The notes under the pieces: model-generated
What the model was told of the DNA's origin: nothing
Databases searched by the model: none
What the model saw: the letters and a program-made list of their open reading frames with translations, nothing else
In this document: positions 35,067 to 44,531 of the stretch, piece after piece
Layout of the letters: every line of letters starts with the position of its first letter
How positions within the stretch are numbered: position 1 is the first letter of the stretch
Program-made: the position numbers and the translations under genes
Assembly (NCBI RefSeq): GCF_022014595.1
Contig: NZ_CP091740.1
Span: forward strand, 1,662,200-1,726,199
Source: Solitalea lacus
Lineage (GTDB): Bacteria; Bacteroidota; Bacteroidia; Sphingobacteriales; Sphingobacteriaceae
Direction of reading: 5' to 3'
Length of the DNA stretch: 64,000 bases

Positions 35067-36995
35067 TTACTTTTTCTTTTCGTTTTCCATTTGCTCTTTC
35101 AAAGCAGCAAGAACATCAAGATCACCTAAAGTGGTTTTCTCAACTGATTCTTTTACTTTTTTCACAGCTTTAGCTTGAGCACCAGCTTCTTTTTTCTTAG
35201 AATCTCTTTCAGTAGCACGTTCTTGAGCTTTTTCTTCTTCCCAAATACGTGAGTGAGAAACTAAAATACGTTTAGAGTCTTTGTTGAACTCAATAACGAT
35301 GAAGTCTGCAGTATCATCAGTACCTAAAGATTTACCGTCTTCTTTAACCAAGTGTTTAGTAGGAGCGAAGCCTTCAACACCGTAAGGTAAAGCTACGATA
35401 GCACCTTTATCGGCCATTTTGATGATAGTACCTTGGTGAACTGAATCTAACGTGAAGATAGTTTCGAAAGTATCCCAAGGGTTTTCTTCTAATTGCTTGT
35501 GACCTAAGCTTAATTTGCGGTTTTCTGCATCAACCTCTAATACTACAACTTCTAAAGTTTCACCAACTTTAGTGAATTCGTGAGGGTGGTTGATTTTCTT
35601 AGACCATGAAAGGTCAGAAATGTGAACTAAACCGTCGATACCGTCTTCTAACTCAACGAATACGCCGAAGTTAGTCATGTTTTTAACGGTAGCTTTGTGC
35701 TTGCTGCCAACAGGGTATTTCTCAGCAACACCTACCCAAGGATCTGGAGTAAGTTGTTTAACACCTAATGACATTTTGCGTTCTTCGCGGTCTAAAGTCA
35801 ATACAACTGCTTCAACCTCATCACTCACTTTCATGAATTCTTGAGGATTGCGTAAGTGTTGTGACCATGACATTTCTGAAACGTGAATCAAGCCTTCAAC
35901 ACCTGGGATGATTTCTAAGAACGCTCCGTAGTCAGCTACAGTAACGATCTTACCTTTTACTTTAGAACCAACTTGGATGTCAGTAGCTAAAGATTCCCAA
36001 GGATGAGCTTGTAATTGTTTTAAGCCTAAAGCGATACGTTTCTTATCATCATCGAAATCAAGTACTACAACGTTGATTTTCTGATCTAATTTCAATACCT
36101 CTTCTGGGTGATCGATACGACCCCATGAAATATCGGTAATGTGTAATAGACCATCTACGCCGCCAAGGTCGATGAACACACCGAATGCAGTGATGTTTTT
36201 AACAGTACCTTCAAGTACCTGACCTTTTTCAAGTTTAGAGATGATGTCGATTTTTTGATTTTCAAGATCGTCTTCGATAAGTACTTTGTGAGATACAACA
36301 ACGTTCTTGAATTCGTGGTTAATTTTAACAACTTTGAATTCCATTGTTTTACCAACGTACACATCGTAGTCGCGGATAGGTTTGATATCGATTTGAGAAC
36401 CAGGTAAGAAAGCTTCTACACCTTGGATATCTACGATCAAACCACCCTTAGTGCGGCTCTTAACAAAACCATTAATGATTTCGTCGTTTTCGAGCGCTTT
36501 ATTGATAGTTTCCCAAGATTTTTGGGTTTTAGCGCGTTTGCGAGAAAGGATTAATTGTCCGTTTGAGTCTTCCTGGCTTTCAACGAATACATCAACTTCG
36601 TCTCCAACTTTTAAATCAGGAGTATCACGGAATTCTGATAATGATACTAAACCATCAGATTTAAAACCGATGTTTAATACCACGTCTTTGTTGTTGATCA
36701 ATACCACTTTACCGGTAACGATCTCACCTTTGGTAACTGAACTTAAAGTACCTTCGTAAAGAGCCTCTAATTTTTCACGTTCAGCTTTAGAGTAGTTTCC
36801 AAAACCTTTTTTGTTTCCATCCCAGTCAAAATCACCTGTGTTTTGGGTCAGGCTTGATGATTTGATCTGTTCAATAGACAATGAATCTGCTTCAGATTCA
36901 ACTTGTTCGCGGTGAGAAGTTTTCTCTACACCCTCAACATTTGCAGTCTTTAATTCAGCTGCTAGAACGTCTTGTTCTTTGTCTTTTTTTGCCAT
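35067..36995 (-). CDS. rpsA: 30S ribosomal protein S1
   Basis: mRNA-binding ribosomal protein of 642 residues. An acidic N-terminal extension of about 80 residues precedes repeated S1 OB-fold domains, recognisable by VDGLLHITDISWGRIDHPEE, VEGLIHVSEMSWSQHLRNP and IDGLVHISDLSWSKKINHP; six domains can be traced. The C terminus is a charged coiled-coil-like tail (EEEKAQERATERDSKKKE). In Bacteroidota, which rarely use Shine-Dalgarno sequences, S1 matters for initiation. Same strand as cmk, the usual partner. Confidence 0.95.
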   Translation of the reverse strand: MAKKDKEQDVLAAELKTANVEGVEKTSHREQVESEADSLSIEQIKSSSLTQNTGDFDWDGNKKGFGNYSKAEREKLEALYEGTLSSVTKGEIVTGKVVLINNKDVVLNIGFKSDGLVSLSEFRDTPDLKVGDEVDVFVESQEDSNGQLILSRKRAKTQKSWETINKALENDEIINGFVKSRTKGGLIVDIQGVEAFLPGSQIDIKPIRDYDVYVGKTMEFKVVKINHEFKNVVVSHKVLIEDDLENQKIDIISKLEKGQVLEGTVKNITAFGVFIDLGGVDGLLHITDISWGRIDHPEEVLKLDQKINVVVLDFDDDKKRIALGLKQLQAHPWESLATDIQVGSKVKGKIVTVADYGAFLEIIPGVEGLIHVSEMSWSQHLRNPQEFMKVSDEVEAVVLTLDREERKMSLGVKQLTPDPWVGVAEKYPVGSKHKATVKNMTNFGVFVELEDGIDGLVHISDLSWSKKINHPHEFTKVGETLEVVVLEVDAENRKLSLGHKQLEENPWDTFETIFTLDSVHQGTIIKMADKGAIVALPYGVEGFAPTKHLVKEDGKSLGTDDTADFIVIEFNKDSKRILVSHSRIWEEEKAQERATERDSKKKEAGAQAKAVKKVKESVEKTTLGDLDVLAALKEQMENEKKK

Positions 36996-37016
36996 TTATT
37001 TTTTCATGTCTCCTTT

Positions 37017-37044
37017 TTCCGCCCTTTGGCGGAACGCAAAAGTA
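37017..37044 (-). promoter_or_regulatory. Promoter of rpsA with a palindrome at the start site
   Basis: The minus strand reads TACTTTTG (37037-37044), a TAnnTTTG -7 element 41 bases before the ATG. TTCCGCC (37017-37023) and GGCGGAA (37028-37034) form a 7-bp inverted repeat with loop CTTT exactly where transcription should begin, so the mRNA would start in a small hairpin or the palindrome could bind a protein. Confidence 0.5.
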
Positions 37045-37146
37045 CACATAATCCTTGAAATAAATGAAAAATTATTTGCCTGAAAATGAGGGTTGTAATG
37101 TTTGGAGGTGCTTTTTGATCTAGTTAAAATGCTAATTGTTTAATCA

Positions 37147-37827
37147 TCAATTTCTATCCTGTAGGTTTTTGTATAGATTGACCACAAATTCTAATTGCTG
37201 ATCGGGGGTCATGTGCGAATTATCCAGTATAATAGCATCATCTGCTTTGCGTAGCGGGCTCTCTTCACGAGTAGTGTCTTCGTGATCACGTTCTTTAAGA
37301 TTATCTAAAACTTCTCGTACTGTTAATTCTTCTCCTTTGGCTTTCAGTTCTTTGTAACGTCGTTCGGCTCTAATAAGAGGTTGAGCGGTCATAAACACTT
37401 TTAATTGTGCATCAGGAAATACCGTTGTACCAATGTCTCTGCCATCCATTACAATGTTTTTTGTTTTTCCCATCTTTTGCTGCAGCTTTACCATTGCCTT
37501 ACGAATTTCTTTTATCGTACTTACCTTACTTACATTATTCGAGACCGGCATTTTTCTGATTTCTTCAGAAACATCTTCATCATTAAGTAACACTTGGGTA
37601 TAGTCGTTCTCTAAATGTAATTCTACATGAATATCTTTTAAAGCCTCAATAACAACATCATGGTCATGCCAGTCAATATTATTGCGAAGAAAATATAAGG
37701 TAGCAGCCCGGTACATTGCACCTGAATCAACATAAATAAAGTTTAAATGCTTGGCTAATGCTTTCGCTATTGTACTTTTTCCACAAGATGAATAACCGTC
37801 AATGGCAATAATAAAATTTTTGGGCAT
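37147..37827 (-). CDS. cmk: Cytidylate kinase
   Basis: Phosphorylates CMP/dCMP with ATP. The P-loop is GYSSCGKS (11-18); MDGRDIGTTVFPDA is the CMP-binding motif, and RAERRYKEL and RDHEDTTREESPL mark the lid region. 226 residues, normal. It lies 151 bases before rpsA on the same strand; the two often adjoin. Confidence 0.95.
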   Translation of the reverse strand: MPKNFIIAIDGYSSCGKSTIAKALAKHLNFIYVDSGAMYRAATLYFLRNNIDWHDHDVVIEALKDIHVELHLENDYTQVLLNDEDVSEEIRKMPVSNNVSKVSTIKEIRKAMVKLQQKMGKTKNIVMDGRDIGTTVFPDAQLKVFMTAQPLIRAERRYKELKAKGEELTVREVLDNLKERDHEDTTREESPLRKADDAIILDNSHMTPDQQLEFVVNLYKNLQDRN

Positions 37828-37913
37828 GCTGATTAGTTAAGATCCGCGCAAATCTATGAAAAACCAATTGAGATTTTGAGTGCTTGTTAAAGACTGCGAC
37901 AGGTTGAAAACCT

Positions 37914-37952
37914 ATAAAAATAAACAAGGCGATCTTTGACAATCGCCTGTTT
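37914..37952 (-). terminator. Terminator of the RDD protein gene
   Basis: AAGGCGAT (37926-37933) pairs with ATCGCCT (37942-37948) and the flanking AAAC/GTTT extends the stem with one bulge. The minus strand continues into a U-rich ATTTTTATAGG. Confidence 0.7.
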
Positions 37953-37995
37953 CTTCTTAGATATTGGATTAGAGTGGATTGCTAAGTAATGAAAT

Positions 37996-38514
37996 TTATT
38001 TGTTTAAAACAATAGTGCTTGCAATCATATCATGCAAGGCTTGCTTTTTTTCAGTGATGGCAGCCAATAGGTATCCAATAAACAGTGGTATCATGCCAGT
38101 TATGATAGTTGAAAAATATCTTCCGGTAGCTCTACCGAAAGATAATCTATTACCGTTCAAATCTGTTACTTTAATACCCATAACTTGCTTGCCGATGGTT
38201 CCCTGTTTTTCAGATGACGTTAATAATGAATGATATAGCCATGAACCGGCGATCATAATTAAAAATAATGAGAATACAGCTCCTATAATCGCAAATGCAG
38301 CTGCAGGGTTATCTTCTGCAGTACCAATATCAGCAAGCGAAAAACTAACTATTCCGAAAAAAACCATAAATGTGAATAAAGTTCCGGTTAAAATAGCCAA
38401 AATAAATCCGTCGATTATGCATGCTACTAATCTGCTGCCAAAGCCAGCATACGAAGAGGTTTTTAATTGTGCTTCTGTGAAAGTTTGATAATTTGTTGCT
38501 GATCCTGTTTCCAT
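37996..38514 (-). CDS. RDD-family membrane protein
   Basis: A 172-residue membrane protein with the RDD signature: YAGFGSRLVACIIDGFILAIL in helix 1, then two more helices (SLFLIMIAGSWLYHSLL and TIITGMIPLFIGYLL), and the loop KQGTIGKQVMGIKVTDLNGNRLSFGRATGRYF. Function of the family is not well defined; some members are ion antiporters. Standalone with its own terminator. Confidence 0.88.
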   Translation of the reverse strand: METGSATNYQTFTEAQLKTSSYAGFGSRLVACIIDGFILAILTGTLFTFMVFFGIVSFSLADIGTAEDNPAAAFAIIGAVFSLFLIMIAGSWLYHSLLTSSEKQGTIGKQVMGIKVTDLNGNRLSFGRATGRYFSTIITGMIPLFIGYLLAAITEKKQALHDMIASTIVLNK

Positions 38515-38646
38515 AAAAGTTAGTTTTTAGTTGATTGTTAGTGTGCCTAAATTATATTTTTATTTAATAAATGAAATGATAATTTTTTAATTATAGATCT
38601 TTGATGAAAATTTAGCCTTAAGTTTTTTGCTTAAAAAATTAACAAG

Positions 38647-39057
38647 ATGAATCTAGATAGGAATGCGCTTGCGGGAGAGCTTCAATACCAAATGTCGCGG
38701 AGCAGCGGTAAAGGTGGGCAAAATGTAAATAAAGTTTCAACAAAAGTCGAGGTTGGGTTTTCTATTATGGATTCTAATTTGTTTACTGATGAGGAAAAAC
38801 AGCAATTGTATAGTAAATTAATCCATAGAATAACCAAGGAAGGATTGCTAAAAACTAGCTCGGAGGAAGAACGAAGTCAGCTGTTGAATAAACAGCGGGT
38901 TATCGAAAAAATGGCTCGGTTGCTAGAAAATGCACTTAAGATTGAAAAGCCTCGCAAGGCAACAAAACCAAGTAAGGCATCAATTGAAAAAAGACTGAAT
39001 GATAAGCTGAGAAAATCTTTAAAGAAAATAAACAGAGACCGTAAAAACTGGTATTAA
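38647..39057 (+). CDS. arfB: Alternative ribosome-rescue factor ArfB (peptidyl-tRNA hydrolase)
   Basis: Releases nascent chains from ribosomes stalled at mRNA ends. The catalytic GGQ is at 23-25 within SRSSGKGGQNVNKVSTKVE. The C-terminal tail is strongly basic (KPRKATKPSKASIEKRLNDK, KSLKKINRDRK), as required for insertion into the empty mRNA channel. 136 residues, complete. Single gene, ended by a hairpin. Confidence 0.93.
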   Translation: MNLDRNALAGELQYQMSRSSGKGGQNVNKVSTKVEVGFSIMDSNLFTDEEKQQLYSKLIHRITKEGLLKTSSEEERSQLLNKQRVIEKMARLLENALKIEKPRKATKPSKASIEKRLNDKLRKSLKKINRDRKNWY

Positions 39058-39060
39058 AAT

Positions 39061-39096
39061 GAGTTCCAATTATTGAAATAGTCTTAATTGGAACTC
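39061..39096. terminator. 12-bp hairpin between converging arfB and DUF5684 genes
   Basis: GAGTTCCAATTA (39061-39072) pairs with TAATTGGAACTC (39085-39096), 12-base loop. U-tract is poor; position after both stops suggests a shared terminator. Confidence 0.6.
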
Positions 39097-39116
39097 AAGT
39101 GTCATTGATAAATAAA

Positions 39117-39503
39117 TCAATTATTGGCAAGTACAGAGGGGCCTTGATAAGCAGCATCTCCAAAGGCAAGGATAGCTCCGAAAATAATGGTAAAAAAAGC
39201 TAACCCTATTCCAAATAATGTCGACTTTCCGAAACTCTTTGCCAAGTCAATGGAAACAATAATCAGAATAATAAAATTCACAAAAGGAATTAGTAATAAA
39301 ATAACCCACCAAGCTGGGCGTCCAATAATTTCTAGCAAAACAATCAGGTTATAAATTGGAATTAAGGCTGCCCAACCGGGCTTTCCGGCTTTGGTGAAAA
39401 TTTTCCAATAGATTAGAATAGTAACGGCTATTACTGCCAGGTAGATCAAAATTACACTCGGGCTAAGAGTGTAATCCTCAGTAACTGCAAATTGATTTTC
39501 CAT
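39117..39503 (-). CDS. DUF5684-type membrane protein
   Basis: Small membrane protein of 128 residues with three to four helices. The motif FTKAGKPGWAALIPIYN followed by LLEIIGRPAWW and SIDLAKSFGKS is typical of the DUF5684 group sometimes annotated beside signal peptidases. ATG 39503 (MENQFAV) is used; TTG 39509 is less likely. Function unknown. Confidence 0.75.
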   Translation of the reverse strand: MENQFAVTEDYTLSPSVILIYLAVIAVTILIYWKIFTKAGKPGWAALIPIYNLIVLLEIIGRPAWWVILLLIPFVNFIILIIVSIDLAKSFGKSTLFGIGLAFFTIIFGAILAFGDAAYQGPSVLANN

Positions 39504-39613
39504 AAACAAAAGATAAGTAGTTGTTAATTAATCAGTTGATTAAGTAAATATACTATTAAAGTGTTTAAATATTTTAAAATCAAATTGTTGTATCTTGTAG
39601 TCGGGCTTATTGG

Positions 39614-40120
39614 TTAAGCAGTTCTTTTTGACCATAACAACAGTCCTAAGCCTATTAGGCCGGCTAAACTTACCACAAACGCAATTTTAAGAATTAGTCC
39701 ATTGCGTTCATGGTACTTCACCTCATCATTAAGCACTTTAATTTTAGACTCTTTTTGTTTAATAAGATTGCCAAGTCTTTGTTGTTCACTATCAAATCGA
39801 AATGTTTGAGCTGATAATGAGTCCTTTTTCTCAGTTACACGAGTATTTCTGGCCATATTGAGTTTTTCTATGGCATCCATTATACGATTGTCAACCTCAA
39901 TTATTTTTTGTTGAGTGGCTATAACTTGCTTAAGGTCACTTTTAGATTGACCGCCAAAGAAAGCATTTCGTTCTTCGCTGTTACGTTTCCATTCCTGAAA
40001 TAGTGAACTACGTTCCTCAATGAGTGTGTTTAGATTTTCCTGTGCGTGCTCTAGTGTTTGTCCAAATAAAGTTGGGCCAGTAACTAATAGTATAATTAGT
40101 GTGCTAATATGTTTTAACAT
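39614..40120 (-). CDS. Exported coiled-coil protein with C-terminal TM helix
   Basis: Hypothetical protein of 168 residues. From ATG 40120 it has a signal peptide (MLKHISTLIILLVTGPTLFGQ), a long helical, heptad-like region rich in Glu/Lys/Arg/Gln (about 25-140), and one TM helix (LILKIAFVVSLAGLIGLGLLLW) before a short basic end. Not recognised. Topology suggests a periplasmic coiled coil anchored in the inner membrane. Confidence 0.6.
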   Translation of the reverse strand: MLKHISTLIILLVTGPTLFGQTLEHAQENLNTLIEERSSLFQEWKRNSEERNAFFGGQSKSDLKQVIATQQKIIEVDNRIMDAIEKLNMARNTRVTEKKDSLSAQTFRFDSEQQRLGNLIKQKESKIKVLNDEVKYHERNGLILKIAFVVSLAGLIGLGLLLWSKRTA

Positions 40121-40356
40121 GATATCCGAATTTATATGAAACAATAGAACAGCACAATTAAATGCCTGTTCAGGTAATATAAAATTATATAAGGTCGTGG
40201 TTCATTTATGGACATTTAAAAACAGATAAACTTCCATAAAAAAAATAGTTTAATTTTAGCCGTTCAAAAAGTACTGCCAAAGCTATGCCTCTAAGTAATA
40301 ACGCTAAGTTTTGGAAAGAAAATATATTATCCTGCCAATCAAAATCGAAGTTGTTG

Positions 40357-41841
40357 ATGAACAAAATATTAATTGCAAATAGGGGAGAAATTGCGCTGCG
40401 TATTATGCGGTCAGCCCGCGAAATGGGTATAAAAACTGTCGCTGTTTATTCAGATGCAGATCGTCAGGCCTTACATGTCCGGTATGCAGATGAAGCAGTA
40501 CATATTGGTCCGTCGGCATCCAACCAATCATACCTAGTTATTGAGAAAATAATAAATGCGGCTGTAAAAACTGGTGCTGATGCAATACACCCCGGTTATG
40601 GCTTTTTATCTGAAAACGCCGACTTTGCACGAAAGGTAAAACAAGCTGGTATTAAATTAATCGGTCCTTCTCCTGAATCAATGGAGATAATGGGGGATAA
40701 GCTTTCTGCAAAAGCTGCTGCTAAAAAATATAACATTCCATTGGTGCCTGGAAGTGAGGGCGCTATTGCTGACGAACAGGAGGCAAAACGTATTGCTCAG
40801 GAAATTGGTTTCCCAATATTAATAAAAGCTTCGGCAGGTGGTGGTGGTAAAGGAATGCGTGTGGTGGAGAAAGCCGAGGATTTGGAAGAACAAATGCACA
40901 GAGCTATCAGTGAGGCAAAATCGGCCTTTGGAGATGGTTCGGTATTCATTGAGCGTTATGTTGCATCTCCACGTCACATTGAGTTTCAGATTTTAGGAGA
41001 TACTCACGGCAATATTGTTCACTTGTTTGAGCGTGAATGTTCAGTGCAGCGTCGCCATCAAAAAGTAATAGAAGAAGCTCCTTCAGCTGTTTTAACGCCT
41101 GAAATACGAGCAAAAATGGGTCAATGTGCCGTTGATGTGGCTAAGGCCTGCAATTATATCGGAGCCGGGACTGTAGAGTTCATTCTTGATGAAAAGCTGA
41201 ACTTCTATTTCTTGGAAATGAACACTCGCTTGCAGGTTGAACATCCTGTTACTGAAATGGTTACAGGAATTGACCTTGTAAAAGAACAAATTAAGGTAGC
41301 TAAGGGGGAGGCTTTAAGCTTTAAGCAAGAAGATTTAAGCATTAGTGGTCATGCGATTGAATTGCGTGTTTATGCTGAAGATCCGAATAATGATTTCTTG
41401 CCTGACATTGGTAAGCTGAAAAAGTATAAAATTCCTCAAGGAACAGGTGTAAGGGTGGATGACGGTTTTGAAGAGGGTATGGATATTCCAATCTTTTATG
41501 ACCCAATGATTGCCAAGTTGATTACTCATGGCGAAAACCGTAAGGAAGCCATTGACAAAATGATTAGAGCTATAAAAGATTACCACATTTTGGGTATTGA
41601 AACTACTCTTGGATTTGGCCGGTTTGTTATGCAACATGAAGCTTTTACGTCGGGCAATTTTGATACGCATTTTGTGAAAAAATACTTTAACGGAAAAGTT
41701 GAAGAAGAGTTTGTAGAAGAGGAAGCAGAGGTTGCGGCACTTTTGGCAATTTCTGCAATTGAAAAAAATAAAAAACAAATAGAACATAAAGTTGTTGGCC
41801 AATCGGGGTATAGCAGCTGGAGAATGAGAAGTAGGCTGTAG
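40357..41841 (+). CDS. Biotin carboxylase subunit (acetyl-/propionyl-CoA carboxylase)
   Basis: ATP-grasp enzyme that carboxylates biotin. MNKILIANRGEIALRIMRSAR is the family start, so ATG 40357 is used rather than ATG 40285. Further motifs: IHPGYGFLSENADF, KASAGGGGKGMRV (ATP loop), ERECSVQRRHQKVIEEAPS and EMNTRLQVEHPVTEM. The protein is 494 residues, some 45 longer than AccC, with an acidic then basic tail ending SSWRMRSRL, as in subunits of acyl-CoA carboxylases. No biotin carrier or carboxyltransferase gene is adjacent. Confidence 0.9.
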   Translation: MNKILIANRGEIALRIMRSAREMGIKTVAVYSDADRQALHVRYADEAVHIGPSASNQSYLVIEKIINAAVKTGADAIHPGYGFLSENADFARKVKQAGIKLIGPSPESMEIMGDKLSAKAAAKKYNIPLVPGSEGAIADEQEAKRIAQEIGFPILIKASAGGGGKGMRVVEKAEDLEEQMHRAISEAKSAFGDGSVFIERYVASPRHIEFQILGDTHGNIVHLFERECSVQRRHQKVIEEAPSAVLTPEIRAKMGQCAVDVAKACNYIGAGTVEFILDEKLNFYFLEMNTRLQVEHPVTEMVTGIDLVKEQIKVAKGEALSFKQEDLSISGHAIELRVYAEDPNNDFLPDIGKLKKYKIPQGTGVRVDDGFEEGMDIPIFYDPMIAKLITHGENRKEAIDKMIRAIKDYHILGIETTLGFGRFVMQHEAFTSGNFDTHFVKKYFNGKVEEEFVEEEAEVAALLAISAIEKNKKQIEHKVVGQSGYSSWRMRSRL

Positions 41842-41893
41842 ATGCTTCACCAATGTAGGCATTTTCAAATTATCACATTTCTAAAATTATATT

Positions 41894-42478
41894 GTGTTTA
41901 CTGGAATTATTGAAACGCTCGGCGTTGTAAAAAATAGAGAGAAAGACGGCTCTAATATTCATTTTACTATTGAATCATCACTTTCTAATGAGTTAAAAAT
42001 TGATCAAAGTGTAGCGCATAATGGTGTTTGTTTAACGGTAGTAGCATTGGCCGATAATACACATACCGTAACTGCCATTGAGGAAACATTAAAAAAGACC
42101 AATTTAGGAGAATGGGAGGTAGGCTCTAAAGTAAATATTGAACGTTGCATGCAAATGAACGGTCGTCTTGATGGGCATATTGTTCAAGGTCACGTTGATC
42201 AAACGGCAGTTTGTACAAAAGCTGAATCCAAGGACGGTAGTTGGGAATTTACTTTTAAATACGATGGTGCTCAAGGCAATGTAACTGTTGAAAAAGGTTC
42301 AATTACAATTAATGGCACCAGTTTAACAGTTGTTGATTCAAAAAATGATGAGTTCTCAGTTGCAATTATCCCGTATACCTATGAGCAGACTAATTTTCAT
42401 CAAATTCAGGTAGGCACAACAGTAAACCTTGAGTTTGATATCATTGGAAAGTATGTAGCTCGCTTAATGAATAAATAG
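41894..42478 (+). CDS. ribE: Riboflavin synthase alpha subunit
   Basis: Dismutates two 6,7-dimethyl-8-ribityllumazine molecules to riboflavin. Two homologous lumazine-binding barrels (about 1-90 and 95-190); the first begins FTGIIETLG, and NGVCLTVV with GRLDGHIVQGHVDQ are active-site motifs. Starts with GTG at 41894, fixed by the family N terminus. No FMN riboswitch is visible in the 52-base gap after the carboxylase gene. Confidence 0.93.
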   Translation: MFTGIIETLGVVKNREKDGSNIHFTIESSLSNELKIDQSVAHNGVCLTVVALADNTHTVTAIEETLKKTNLGEWEVGSKVNIERCMQMNGRLDGHIVQGHVDQTAVCTKAESKDGSWEFTFKYDGAQGNVTVEKGSITINGTSLTVVDSKNDEFSVAIIPYTYEQTNFHQIQVGTTVNLEFDIIGKYVARLMNK

Positions 42479-42500
42479 TAATAAAGAAATAATTAAAATG

Positions 42501-42540
42501 AATTGGCTACTTGCATTTGTCGGGTAGCCAATTTTTTTTA
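42501..42540 (+). terminator. Terminator of ribE
   Basis: AATTGGCTAC (42501-42510) pairs with GTAGCCAATT (42524-42533), followed by a run of T residues. Confidence 0.88.
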
Positions 42541-42621
42541 TTTTAAGGCGAAATAACATTTTTCAATGTGATAGAATTTGTCATTTTTGCATCACCACAA
42601 TTAAATTTATTAGACCGATAA

Positions 42622-43842
42622 ATGAGGGGAACGATTTACCAAACCATTGCATTTATATCATTAGGAAGCCTTATTGCATGCACTTCCAAACCATCTAAGC
42701 CTAAAACAGTTGCTGATACTCGCTCCTGTTTTGAGAAGCTTGAACCGGATGCTAAAGACATTACTAAAATCAGGGAAAAGATCCATGCTGATCAAAAGGC
42801 TTGGCAATTGGATACTGTTTTTCAAAAGAAAGTAAAGCGGGAAGGTTTTAACGGGAACGTACTTGTCGCCCAAAAAGGAGTGGTTATTTACCGCAAGGTA
42901 TTTGGTATGGCTTCATTTGATCGTAAAATGAAGGATAGCCTGCATTTTGATTCTAAATTTCAATTAGCATCCATGTCTAAAACTTTTACGGCTATGGCTG
43001 TATTAAAGTTATATGAGGAAGGAAAGTTGAAGTTAGATGACAGCGTTCAAAAGTTCATTCCCGATTTTCCGTATCACGGTATAGACGTTAAAATGCTTTT
43101 ATCTCACCGTAGTGGCTTACCTTATTATGCCTACGCTTTTGATGATAGTGTAAGAAAAGTAAGAATACCTCCGGATAATAATCAGATTTTGAAATGGTTT
43201 GCTCAATCAAGACCTAAGCCATATAACTATCCCAACCGCTCGTTTGCCTATAATAATAGTAATTATATGGTGCTGGCTTCCATTGTTGAACGAGTGACAC
43301 GTTTGCCATTTGATCAATATTTGAAGAAAAATATATTCGATCCATTGGGGATGAAGAATACATTTTTGGCCACAACATCTAATGATTCAATCAATATAAA
43401 CAGAACTTATGGTTATGAAGGTCATCGGAAAGTTTTAACCGATTATTATGACAAAGTGGTAGGAGATAAAGGAATCTATTCTACTGTCGATGACTTGTAT
43501 AAATGGTATAGGGCTCTAAATTCGGATTGTTTCTTAAGTAAAAAAACTGTAAAGGAAGCATGGGAGCCACGTAGTTTCGAAAGAAAAGGTATAAAAAATT
43601 ATGGCTTCGGATTCAGAATGATGTTAAAGGACGTAGACAGTAAGAAGCCTAAATATGTATATCATAATGGTTGGTGGAAAGGATACAGTACTTTATTTTG
43701 GTTCAATCCTAAAGAAGACTATGTTGTTGTCATCCTTGGAAATCGCAAAAATGGAACTGTTTACCGGGTTAAAAGCATATTGCAAATTATGGAAGAAGAT
43801 GCTGAAGCCGGTATGTTGGATGATGATTTAACGACAGAGTAG
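42622..43842 (+). CDS. Serine hydrolase lipoprotein (beta-lactamase/class C-like)
   Basis: Penicillin-binding-protein/class C beta-lactamase-fold hydrolase of 406 residues. Lipoprotein signal with LIAC (Cys20). Catalytic SxxK is Ser117-Met-Ser-Lys120; the YxN-type motif is YNNSNY (about 213-216) and the KTG-equivalent is HNGWWKG near the C terminus. Such proteins are usually esterases or D-amino peptidases rather than true beta-lactamases. Substrate unknown. Ends in an exceptionally long terminator hairpin. Confidence 0.87.
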   Translation: MRGTIYQTIAFISLGSLIACTSKPSKPKTVADTRSCFEKLEPDAKDITKIREKIHADQKAWQLDTVFQKKVKREGFNGNVLVAQKGVVIYRKVFGMASFDRKMKDSLHFDSKFQLASMSKTFTAMAVLKLYEEGKLKLDDSVQKFIPDFPYHGIDVKMLLSHRSGLPYYAYAFDDSVRKVRIPPDNNQILKWFAQSRPKPYNYPNRSFAYNNSNYMVLASIVERVTRLPFDQYLKKNIFDPLGMKNTFLATTSNDSININRTYGYEGHRKVLTDYYDKVVGDKGIYSTVDDLYKWYRALNSDCFLSKKTVKEAWEPRSFERKGIKNYGFGFRMMLKDVDSKKPKYVYHNGWWKGYSTLFWFNPKEDYVVVILGNRKNGTVYRVKSILQIMEEDAEAGMLDDDLTTE

Positions 43843-43850
43843 TTAAATCA

Positions 43851-43901
43851 TCCAATTAAAAAAGTAAGAAGTTTTACAAACTTCTTACTTTTTTAATTGG
43901 A
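43851..43901. terminator. 24-bp perfect bidirectional terminator hairpin
   Basis: Positions 43851-43874 are exactly complementary to 43878-43901, with a 3-base loop (TAC). A six-T run lies inside the stem on each strand. It fills the gap between the serine hydrolase (+) and NUDIX (-) genes, touching both stops within a few bases. Confidence 0.92.
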
Positions 43902-43902
43902 T

Positions 43903-44352
43903 CTAAAACCATTGCTGGTTAATATTTCCTAAATATGTTGTGCGGTCGGTTGAGCCTATGCCAAATAATAATTTAATTTCAGCGCCAATATTTGGATATA
44001 GGTTTTTCCCGTCAATATCTTCAACATTAATCCACTCTACTGATAAGGCAGAAGTATGATCGTTATTTAATTCAGGGGTGCCTTCAATAATTTTTCCCGA
44101 AAAAATTGTGTGAACAACTACTTCCTGTATTTCAGTACGATGTGTTTCGGCAACAAATAACAGTTCCTCAATATCGATTGTTAAGCCTAGCTCTTCTTTC
44201 AATTCTCTAATAACAGCTTCTTGTAAGCTTTCTCCAATTTCCGGATTCCCCCCTGGAAGGCCATAAACCTCGGTTCCTCCGTAAATGTATTTCATCAATA
44301 ATACTGAATCATTGTTTAGCAGGACCACCGACGGTCGGATTTTATGTTTCAT
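43903..44352 (-). CDS. NUDIX hydrolase
   Basis: Hydrolase of nucleoside diphosphate-linked compounds, 149 residues. The Nudix box fits G-x5-E-x7-REU-x-EE-x-GU exactly: Gly35, Glu41, Arg49-Glu50, Glu53-Glu54, Gly56, within GGNPEIGESLQEAVIRELKE. Substrate is not predictable; the N-terminal strand RPSVVLLNNDSVLLMKY is typical of the ADP-ribose/dNTP groups. Confidence 0.9.
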   Translation of the reverse strand: MKHKIRPSVVLLNNDSVLLMKYIYGGTEVYGLPGGNPEIGESLQEAVIRELKEELGLTIDIEELLFVAETHRTEIQEVVVHTIFSGKIIEGTPELNNDHTSALSVEWINVEDIDGKNLYPNIGAEIKLLFGIGSTDRTTYLGNINQQWF

Positions 44353-44531
44353 TTAGTGTAATTTGTTTTGGTTTGATTAGATGATTATTCAAACTGCAAA
44401 TGGTAAAGATAAAATCTATTGGTCATGCAACCTAATTTGAAACTATAAACTTACATGCTATGAGTGCTGAACCAAGGCCATGGCGGGCAATATGTGTAAA
44501 GCAGAGCAGAGATATTTATAGATCAACATCA

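Noticed and set aside
41335-41868. 177-residue minus-strand frame opposite the biotin carboxylase gene
   Set aside because: Entirely antisense to conserved carboxylase motifs, with low-complexity Phe/Cys content and no family features.
41842-41893. FMN riboswitch before ribE
   Set aside because: The gap is only 52 bases and has none of the conserved RFN element sequence.
42622-43842. True class C beta-lactamase
   Set aside because: It has SxxK and YxN-like motifs but no KTG box in the usual form, and a lipoprotein signal; family esterases and peptidases are more likely.
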